Assembly (NCBI GenBank): GCA_038121105.1 | Contig: JAYONB010000004.1 | Coordinates: forward strand, 186,001 to 250,000 | Length of the DNA: 64,000 nt | From: CALJDF01 sp038121105 | Lineage (GTDB): Bacteria; Pseudomonadota; Alphaproteobacteria; SHVP01 | Direction of reading: 5' to 3' | Shown here: positions 58,333 through 64,000 of the stretch, in pieces | Numbering within the stretch: the first letter of the stretch is position 1 | How the letters are laid out: each line of letters starts with the position of its first letter | Notes under the pieces: model-generated | Databases searched by the model: none | The model's input: only the letters and a program-made list of their open reading frames with translations | What the model was told of the DNA's origin: nothing | Position numbers and translations under genes: made by a program

Positions 58333-59997
58333 ATGACCAAGGCATTCCCGCACTACCTTGCCTGGGCACTGATATGGGCCGTCGTCGTCCTGGCGGCGCT
58401 CGCCTTGCGGCCCATCCTGCCGCTCGACGAGACCCGATATTTTGCGGTGGCTTGGGAGATGTGGCGTAGCGGCAACGTCCTCGTACCGGAACTCAACGGC
58501 GCGTTCTATAGCCATAAACCGCCCCTGCTGTTCTGGTTGATCAATGCCGGCTGGAGCGTTTTCGGACCGACCGAGGTCTGGGGACGTTTGGTCGGTCCGG
58601 CCTTCGGCTTGGGTTCGGTGTTTCTCACCCATCGGTTGGCGATGTTGTTGTGGCCGGGTTCGCGCCCGGCGCAGTTCGTGGCGCCCTGGATCCTGTGCGG
58701 CTCGCTCCTGTGGCTCATCACCACGACGCTGAGCATGTTCGATACCATGGTCATGTTCTTCGCGCTCGTCGGTCTTACCGGCCTAGCGCTCGCGGCATCC
58801 GCGCGTGCGACCGGCGGACCGCTGGATCGGCGACGTTTTTTTAGCGGCTGGGCGCTTTTTGCTCTGGGTATCGGGCTAGGGGTGCTGGCCAAGGGGCCGG
58901 TGATTCTCGTGTTTACGCTGCCGGTCGCGATTCTTGCCCCGATCTGGTGGGCCCCGGCGGAGCAGCGGGTCCGGATAGGCGGGGCGAATTGGTACGCGAT
59001 GCTCATCGGTGCCATTCTGGCAGGAGCCGGAATCGCACTGGCATGGGCGGTCCCCGCAGCCCTATCGGGCGGCGAAGAATTCGCGCGCGCGATATTCCTG
59101 GGTCAGACGACCGGGCGCATTGCAGGCTCATTCTCGCATGGCCGACCGTTCTGGTGGTACCTGCCGATGCTCCTTGCCTTGCTGTTCCCGTGGGTCCTAT
59201 GGCCTACCTTATGGCGCGGGCTGTGGGCGGCGGATTGGCGGCGCGATCCGGGTATGCGGTTTGTCGCGGTCTGGTTCTTGGGCGCGTTTTTGGTTCTTTC
59301 GTCGTTTACCGACAAACAGCCGCACTACTTTCTTGCTGCGTTGCCGGCGTTTGCGCTTCTTGCGGCTCGAGCGTTGACCACCGTGAGTTCATTCGAGGCG
59401 CCGAGTTGGGCGACGGTATTGCCGTTGATTCCAATCGGTGTGATTGGGGCGGCGTTGGTCGTTGGCGGTGTGCGGCCGGATGTCGTCGCGAACCTAGCTG
59501 GAGAGACATCGTTGAGCGTCGGGGACGAGACGTTGATTGCTGGCGGCATCGTTCTTCTGGCGATCGTTGTCGGCTTGGGGGTCGTCGGACGCTGGGTGAG
59601 TCGGCAGGTGTATGCCCTTGCGGTGATTTCCACCGTTGCTGTTGCCGCGTTGCATCTTTCGTTTGGACCGACCGCTGCGCACCTCTACGACGTCCGCGAA
59701 CCCGCACAGAGATTACGTGCACTTGCCGCTTCCGGTCGTCCCGTCGCCCATATCGGGAAGTACCACGGCCAGTTCCATTATCTTGGCCGATTGGATGCGC
59801 CGCTGGAGGTCATCGACGGTGGCGCTGTGGCGGACTGGTTTGCCGAAAATCCGGAAGGCGTTGCGGTCTATCTGCACCGACGACGCGAAGATGTGGTGGG
59901 TGGCGCCGCGATATATGTGCAGCCGTTTCGCGGGCGATGGTTGGCGATTTGGGACGGTGCGGGTGCCGCGCTCGATCCCGAGATATTTACCCGCTAG
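58333..59997 (+). CDS. ArnT-like integral-membrane glycosyltransferase (GT39/GT83)
   Basis: A 554-residue polytopic protein with about eleven hydrophobic helices. The N-terminal periplasmic loop has LPLDETRYFAVAWEMWRSG with the catalytic-type Asp-Glu pair and then YSHKPPLLFWLI, both ArnT/PMT signatures. It transfers a sugar from a polyprenyl phosphate to an acceptor such as lipid A in the periplasm. The frame is open upstream inside the previous gene, but the ATG at 58333 with GGAT before it gives the conserved N-terminus. The stop interlocks with the Sel1 gene (CTAG). Confidence 0.9.
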   Translation: MTKAFPHYLAWALIWAVVVLAALALRPILPLDETRYFAVAWEMWRSGNVLVPELNGAFYSHKPPLLFWLINAGWSVFGPTEVWGRLVGPAFGLGSVFLTHRLAMLLWPGSRPAQFVAPWILCGSLLWLITTTLSMFDTMVMFFALVGLTGLALAASARATGGPLDRRRFFSGWALFALGIGLGVLAKGPVILVFTLPVAILAPIWWAPAEQRVRIGGANWYAMLIGAILAGAGIALAWAVPAALSGGEEFARAIFLGQTTGRIAGSFSHGRPFWWYLPMLLALLFPWVLWPTLWRGLWAADWRRDPGMRFVAVWFLGAFLVLSSFTDKQPHYFLAALPAFALLAARALTTVSSFEAPSWATVLPLIPIGVIGAALVVGGVRPDVVANLAGETSLSVGDETLIAGGIVLLAIVVGLGVVGRWVSRQVYALAVISTVAVAALHLSFGPTAAHLYDVREPAQRLRALAASGRPVAHIGKYHGQFHYLGRLDAPLEVIDGGAVADWFAENPEGVAVYLHRRREDVVGGAAIYVQPFRGRWLAIWDGAGAALDPEIFTR

Positions 59998-60530
59998 TCC
60001 TCGTTGACGAACCCGTCGGGGCGAGGGTGGAAACGTTCCGCCCGGCGGGTCGCAGAAGCGACTTGTTCGGCGCTCATGTGTCTCTCAGCGTCGCTCCGAA
60101 AGACCTGGGACTGTTGGACGACGCCGTCGACCTCGCTTTGGCTGGCCAACAAGAGCCACATATAGGCGCCGACCAGGTCGCGGCGAATCCCGTGGCCATA
60201 AAGCAACTGCGACCCCAACACGAGCTGAGCGCTGTTGTTGCCTTTGGTGGCCGCTTTGTAGAGCCATACCGCAGCGATCTCCGGGTTTTGGGGGTAACCG
60301 TTGCCCTGGAGGTACATAAGGCCCGTCATCATCTGGGCATCGGCATTGCCTCGTTCGACAAGCGGCTGGAGTTCTTCGATCGCCTGCGCGTATTGCCCCA
60401 AGCTGTAGGCGCGTTCCCCCGCGGCGAAGTCGGCATGGGCTGGGTGCTGGGCAAGGAGTACGACCAAGGCCACCGCGAGGACGGCCTGGTGCAGCATTCT
60501 TCGAGATGACCAAACGGCGGCTAGGACCAT
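59994..60530 (-). CDS. Secreted Sel1-repeat protein
   Basis: A 178-residue protein with a signal peptide (LHQAVLAVALVVLLAQHPAHA) and Sel1-like repeats (AQMMTGLMYLQGNGYPQNPE, AAVWLYKAATKGNNSAQLVLG, GAYMWLLLASQ). Sel1 proteins mediate protein-protein contacts in the periplasm. An AGGAG site ten bases upstream supports the ATG at 60530; the ATG at 60497 is an alternative that gives a cleaner signal peptide. Function unknown. Confidence 0.82.
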   Translation of the reverse strand: MVLAAVWSSRRMLHQAVLAVALVVLLAQHPAHADFAAGERAYSLGQYAQAIEELQPLVERGNADAQMMTGLMYLQGNGYPQNPEIAAVWLYKAATKGNNSAQLVLGSQLLYGHGIRRDLVGAYMWLLLASQSEVDGVVQQSQVFRSDAERHMSAEQVASATRRAERFHPRPDGFVNED

Positions 60531-60670
60531 TGCGGCCGGACTCCTGGCGCTATTTGAAAAAACGCAGGCGAGTTTAAGCTCGAAGTCGTCCGCCGAACAG
60601 GTCGGAGTAACTGGACATTGGGGGGGTGGGCTTCCATATAGGGGCCAACGCAGGAGAACGTCAGTTCGAT

Positions 60671-61462
60671 ATGGACGATAAACCCAACCAAACGCCGGAT
60701 TCCGAAGATCACGCGGGCTCGATCCCGTTGCTTCACGACGTCCCAAAGCCGGGACGCTTTCGGCGTCTGCGGACGAACTTTCTGACTGGGTTGGTCGTTG
60801 CGGCACCCATCGGGATCACAATCTGGTTGGCGGTTCAGGTCATCAGCTTTGTCGACCAGTCCGTAGCGGGCTTCATTCCGGCGCGATATATCGAGGTTTA
60901 CAACCAATACGGCCTTCCCGGCAGTGGCGTCGTCATAGTTGTCGTCCTCCTTACTATGATCGGTTTCCTCACCCGAAACTTCCTGGGGCGGGCGTTGCTG
61001 TCCTATGGCGAGCGTCTGGTGGATCGCATGCCGGTGGTGCGGTCGATATACGGCGCCCTCAAGCAGATTTTCGACGCAGTTATCCAACAATCTTCATCGT
61101 CGTTCAGCGAGGTGGTTTTGGTGGAGTATCCGCGGCGCGGAATCTGGGCGATCGGTTTTGTGACCAGTCGGACCAAGGGGGAGATTCAGAATCTCACCGA
61201 AGACGATGTCGTGAACATTTTTTTGCCGACGACACCCAATCCGACATCCGGATTTCTCCTATTCGTGCCACGACGCGACATCGTCACGTTGCACATGACG
61301 GTCGAGGAGGGAATCAAATTGGTGATTTCGGGTGGTCTGGTTACACCAGGCGACCCGCGAGCCGAGGCCGCCCGACAGGACAATGTGATCAACTCACGCC
61401 TTGATCAACCCGAGGTTCTAGAGCCGGCAGGCCAGATGGTCGCTCAGCCGGATCGCAAGTAA
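60671..61462 (+). CDS. DUF502 family inner-membrane protein
   Basis: A 263-residue protein with two strong hydrophobic helices (FLTGLVVAAPIGITIWLAVQVISFV and VVIVVVLLTMIGFL), the family motif PVVRSIYGALKQIFDAV near residue 135 and a C-terminal soluble domain (FLPTTPNPTSGFLLFVPRRD) of the DUF502 family. Role unknown, probably envelope. The ATG at 60671 was chosen over an upstream ATG for its GGAGAA site. Its 3' end overlaps recG by 19 bases. Confidence 0.9.
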   Translation: MDDKPNQTPDSEDHAGSIPLLHDVPKPGRFRRLRTNFLTGLVVAAPIGITIWLAVQVISFVDQSVAGFIPARYIEVYNQYGLPGSGVVIVVVLLTMIGFLTRNFLGRALLSYGERLVDRMPVVRSIYGALKQIFDAVIQQSSSSFSEVVLVEYPRRGIWAIGFVTSRTKGEIQNLTEDDVVNIFLPTTPNPTSGFLLFVPRRDIVTLHMTVEEGIKLVISGGLVTPGDPRAEAARQDNVINSRLDQPEVLEPAGQMVAQPDRK

Positions 61463-63543
61463 CGCACCGCGGCATCACGCTCGAATAGATACAGCAGGAT
61501 ACGCAACGCCCGACCGCGGGGTCCTTTTAGATCCGGGTCGGTTTTCAGAATCAGCTGCGCGTCGTCAGAGGCCGCTTGCAACAAGTCCTGATGTGCTTCT
61601 ATGTCGGCAAGACGAAAGTCGGGCAGACCGCTTTGCCGGGTGCCCAGGACTTCGCCGGCGCCGCGTAGCCTAAGGTCCTCTTCCGCGATCCTGAAGCCAT
61701 CGTCCGTTTCGCGCATGATCGCAAGACGCGCTTGGGCGGTTTCGCCGATCGGTTGGGCGTAAAGGAGGAGGCAGGTCGATTGTTGCGCGCCCCGGCCGAC
61801 ACGACCGCGCAGCTGGTGAAGCTGCGCTAAACCAAAACGTTCGGCATGTTCGATCACCATAACCGTCGCCTCGGGTACATCGACACCGACTTCGATGACG
61901 GTAGTGGCGACGAGAATGTCTAGGTCGCCGCGGGCGAAACGGGCCATGACGTCGTCACGCTCCGCTCCCTTCATTTGGCCATGCGCGAGGCCGACGCGGT
62001 CGCCAAAACGCTGACGTAGGTCGGCGGCGCGATCTTCTGCGGCTGCGAGGTCGACGAGTTCGGATTCGGATACCAGAGGGCAGACCCAGTAGACCCGCGC
62101 GCCGCCGGCAATGGCACGGTGCATCGACTCGGCCACTTCGTCGAGACGGGCCATGGGGATCGTGCGGGTATCGACCGGCTGCCGGCCCGGTGGCTTGCCC
62201 ATGATGCGGGACACATCCATGTCGCCGTACGCGGTAAGTGCAAGCGTCCTTGGAATGGGGGTCGCCGTCATCAAAAGGGTATTGGTGTCGCCGGTGCTAG
62301 CGTTGGTCTTTGCAGCCAGGAGCAGCCTTTGGTGCACGCCGAACCGATGTTGCTCATCGATGACCGCAAGTCCCAAATTCTTGAACGCAACATCTTCTTG
62401 GAAGAGGGCATGGGTACCGATCGCGATCTGAATGGTGCCATCGGCCAAAGCGCCGAGGAGTTGTTCTCGCGGTTTGCCCTTCTCGCGCCCGGTCAGGAGC
62501 GCGATGCTGACGCCGGACGGTGCCGCCAGGGCCTCCAACACCTTGAAGTGCTGTCGCGCCAGGAGTTCGGTCGGGGCCATAAGCGCGGCTTGCCGCCCGC
62601 TTTCGACGGCGAACAGCATGGCCATCAGGGCCACTACCGTCTTGCCGCTGCCGACGTCGCCTTGGAGCAAACGCAACATCCGATCCGACGAGGCGAGGTC
62701 GACGGTGATTTCCTCGATCGCTTGGCGCTGGGCGTCGGTCAGCGTGAAGGAGAGGGCGTCCATAACCGGTTTTGTCAAGACGCCGCTTCCGGCAAGCGGT
62801 TCGCCACGGGTCCGCCGGGTGCGTTGGCGTACCAAAACCAGCGCAAGTTGATTCGATAGAAGTTCGTCGTATGCCAGACGTTGGCGGGCCGGGGCGTTGG
62901 GGTCGAGATCCTCCAATTCCTGGGGAGCGTGGGCGGCTCTAAGCGCCTCGCGCCAAGACGGCCAGTGGTGCTGTGACAGCACCGCTGCGTCGAGCCATTC
63001 CGGAAGGTCAGGGACGAGGTTGAGCGAGCCGGTGATCGCTTTGAGGAGCGGTTTCGAGGTGAGGCCGGCCGTCAGTGGATACGTCGGCTCGACGCCGATA
63101 ACGTTTTCGGCCTCTTCCGGTTTGGCGATCCAGTCCGGGTGGGGCATCTGACGTTCCGCGCCGTAACGCTCTACGCGGCCGCTGACGATGCGGGTTTTGC
63201 CCTCGGGCAGCTGGGCTTTGAGGTAGTCAGGGCGCGCGTTGAAGAAGGTCAGGGTAATGAAGCCGGTGTCGTCCGAGCACCGCACCTTGTAGGGCAATCG
63301 CCGCGTCGGGGCGGGGGCGTGGGCGTCGACCCGAACCGTGAGCGTTGCAATGAGGCCTTCGGGTGCTTCAGCAACTTTAGGCGCAAAGCGCCGATCAATG
63401 AGCCCAGCCGGTAGATGCCAGCACAGATCGACGATGCGCTCGCCGGCGACCTTCGCAATCAGGGCGCCAATCTTGGGGCCCACACCTGCGAGTGCCGTAA
63501 CCGGCTTGAAAAGGGGAAAGAGTATTTCCGGACGCTGGGCCAC
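61444..63543 (-). CDS. recG: ATP-dependent DNA helicase RecG
   Basis: A 699-residue superfamily-2 helicase. The N-terminal wedge/OB region (GVGPKIGALIAK near residue 20) is followed by motif I LLQGDVGSGKTVVA, motif II VIDEQHRFG (DEQH box), motif III LLMTATPIPRTLAL and the C-terminal RLRGAGEVLGTRQSG, all RecG signatures. It remodels stalled replication forks and Holliday junctions. Start is a GTG at 63543. It is divergent from sdhE, as is usual in alphaproteobacteria. Confidence 0.97.
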   Translation of the reverse strand: MAQRPEILFPLFKPVTALAGVGPKIGALIAKVAGERIVDLCWHLPAGLIDRRFAPKVAEAPEGLIATLTVRVDAHAPAPTRRLPYKVRCSDDTGFITLTFFNARPDYLKAQLPEGKTRIVSGRVERYGAERQMPHPDWIAKPEEAENVIGVEPTYPLTAGLTSKPLLKAITGSLNLVPDLPEWLDAAVLSQHHWPSWREALRAAHAPQELEDLDPNAPARQRLAYDELLSNQLALVLVRQRTRRTRGEPLAGSGVLTKPVMDALSFTLTDAQRQAIEEITVDLASSDRMLRLLQGDVGSGKTVVALMAMLFAVESGRQAALMAPTELLARQHFKVLEALAAPSGVSIALLTGREKGKPREQLLGALADGTIQIAIGTHALFQEDVAFKNLGLAVIDEQHRFGVHQRLLLAAKTNASTGDTNTLLMTATPIPRTLALTAYGDMDVSRIMGKPPGRQPVDTRTIPMARLDEVAESMHRAIAGGARVYWVCPLVSESELVDLAAAEDRAADLRQRFGDRVGLAHGQMKGAERDDVMARFARGDLDILVATTVIEVGVDVPEATVMVIEHAERFGLAQLHQLRGRVGRGAQQSTCLLLYAQPIGETAQARLAIMRETDDGFRIAEEDLRLRGAGEVLGTRQSGLPDFRLADIEAHQDLLQAASDDAQLILKTDPDLKGPRGRALRILLYLFERDAAVRYLRSG

Positions 63544-63601
63544 CGCTCAGGGGCTCTTGTTCGGGGGATGAAGCGACCTTAGCTTAGGCGTCCGACGGAC
63601 A

Positions 63602-63635
63602 CCACACCCCGCCCCAATTCGGCGCGGGGCTGTGG
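63602..63635. other. Strong hairpin in the recG/sdhE gap
   Basis: CCACACCCCGC pairs with GCGGGG(C)TGTGG, an 11-bp stem with one bulged C and an 11-base loop, 18 bases before the sdhE start. No T-run follows, so it is not a clear terminator. It could sit in the 5' untranslated region of sdhE. Confidence 0.45.
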
Positions 63636-63652
63636 CTATTTGTGTTGAGGGC

Positions 63653-63925
63653 ATGGAAAACGACGACGAGGCGACAACGGCGCGGCGTAAGCGGCTGTAT
63701 TTCAGGAGCTGGCACCGCGGCACCCAAGAGGCGGACCTGTTGCTGGGCCGATTCGCCGATCGTTACTTAGCGTCAATGGACGAGCAGGCCATGAACGAGT
63801 TCGAGGCCGTGTTGGAGGTGCCCGAACCGGACTTGTTGGCTTGGTACATGGGGCAAGCCGAGGTTCCCACAACCCAACTGAGTCCGACACTTTCCCTCAT
63901 ATTAGACTTTAAGGTGTACGATTAA
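63653..63925 (+). CDS. sdhE: FAD assembly factor SdhE (succinate dehydrogenase assembly factor 2 family)
   Basis: A 90-residue helical protein with the family motif RKRLYFRSWHRGTQEADLLLG (the Arg-Gly and following Glu-x-Asp are the hallmark) and FADRYLASMDE. It helps attach FAD covalently to succinate dehydrogenase SdhA. The ATG at 63653 is preferred to an upstream GTG at 63632. It sits between recG and, apparently, mfd. Confidence 0.93.
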   Translation: MENDDEATTARRKRLYFRSWHRGTQEADLLLGRFADRYLASMDEQAMNEFEAVLEVPEPDLLAWYMGQAEVPTTQLSPTLSLILDFKVYD

Positions 63926-63929
63926 CCTA

Positions 63930-64000
63930 TTGAATAATATATCTATTATCCCTGGAAAGGCGACTATCTTTGAAGGCGCGCCGCCCGGACTGGATGCCCA
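63930..64000 (+). CDS. mfd: Probable 5' end of mfd (transcription-repair coupling factor), partial
   Basis: Only 23 codons are visible, opening with TTG after the sdhE stop (gap 4 bases). The encoded start (SIIPGKATIFEGAPPGLDA) resembles the N-terminal fragment of Mfd, in which a Gly-x-Pro-x-Gly-x-Asp-Ala stretch is common, and mfd commonly follows sdhE next to recG in alphaproteobacteria. The gene continues outside the window, so identity rests on synteny and a short match. Confidence 0.5.
   Translation, partial: MNNISIIPGKATIFEGAPPGLDA

Noticed and set aside
58947..60509. 520-codon plus-strand frame overlapping the ArnT-like gene and the Sel1 gene
   Set aside because: Composition is typical of a GC-rich shadow frame. 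The ArnT-like and Sel1 proteins in the other frames have clear family features.
1..64000. Mobile elements, CRISPR arrays, prophage, integration sites
   Set aside because: No transposase, integrase, terminal repeat pair or regularly spaced direct repeats were seen, and composition looks even across the catabolic block.

Overview
The window comes from a GC-rich (roughly 62 percent by eye), gene-dense alphaproteobacterium. The evidence is the housekeeping order at the right edge (recG, sdhE, then what looks like the first codons of mfd), the style of the beta-oxidation, CoA-transferase and Liv-type transport genes, and very compact packing with ATGA or GTGA start/stop overlaps. I cannot name a genus. 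I see no rRNA, tRNA, CRISPR array, transposase, integrase or prophage gene.

Left part (1-6352): a D-aminoacylase-type amidohydrolase running off the edge, a nitronate monooxygenase, a sodium-coupled NSS-family amino-acid symporter, a COG2403-type P-loop protein and a carbamate kinase. These read as nitrogen and amino-acid scavenging.

Tryptophan/anthranilate block (6349-22204): a minus-strand operon runs SDR, MarR regulator, crotonase, acyl-CoA dehydrogenase, a fused flavin monooxygenase/Old-Yellow-Enzyme protein of the 2-aminobenzoyl-CoA monooxygenase/reductase (salicylyl-CoA 5-hydroxylase) type, a two-domain enoyl-CoA hydratase/3-hydroxyacyl-CoA dehydrogenase and a GST. Divergent from it is a RidA-family gene. 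Next come tryptophan 2,3-dioxygenase and kynureninase, a reductive-dehalogenase-like corrinoid/iron-sulfur protein, and indolepyruvate oxidoreductase iorA-iorB. Read together they spell tryptophan to N-formylkynurenine to kynurenine to anthranilate to anthraniloyl-CoA, followed by oxygenase/reductase ring attack and beta-oxidation-like steps. The kynurenine formamidase (28334-29203) and a CoA ligase of unproven substrate (43842-45473) lie further right. No thiolase is visible.

Middle block (22299-48976): a kynureninase-like PLP enzyme, two separate hyuA/hyuB pairs (ATP-dependent hydantoinase/oxoprolinase/lactamase family), a second RidA, the formamidase operon with two unusual aldo/keto reductases, a maleate-isomerase/Asp-Glu-racemase-fold enzyme, a complete Liv-type ABC importer, a second kynureninase, an isochorismatase-fold amidohydrolase, a lone Lrp/AsnC ligand-binding domain, an acyl-CoA ligase, a D-amino-acid-dehydrogenase-like flavoprotein, a secreted alpha/beta hydrolase and a class III CoA-transferase. 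Import, opening of lactam or amide rings, kynurenine-type side-chain cleavage and CoA activation suggest catabolism of tryptophan-derived or other N-heterocyclic compounds. The exact second substrate is not determined by the sequence.

Right part (49110-64000): envelope and general functions. There is a TPR lipoprotein-like or secreted protein, an OmpA-family outer-membrane protein, several unknown membrane or secreted proteins, a flavin reductase divergent from an IclR regulator, a peptidoglycan-binding helical-repeat protein, a Crp/Fnr regulator, a GT2/LAB_N/GT39 lipid-glycan modification operon, a Sel1-repeat protein, a DUF502 membrane protein, recG, sdhE and the start of mfd.

A recurring structural feature is that seven of the twelve convergent gene pairs overlap by exactly four bases, so the two stop codons interlock (CTAG, TTAG or CTAA).
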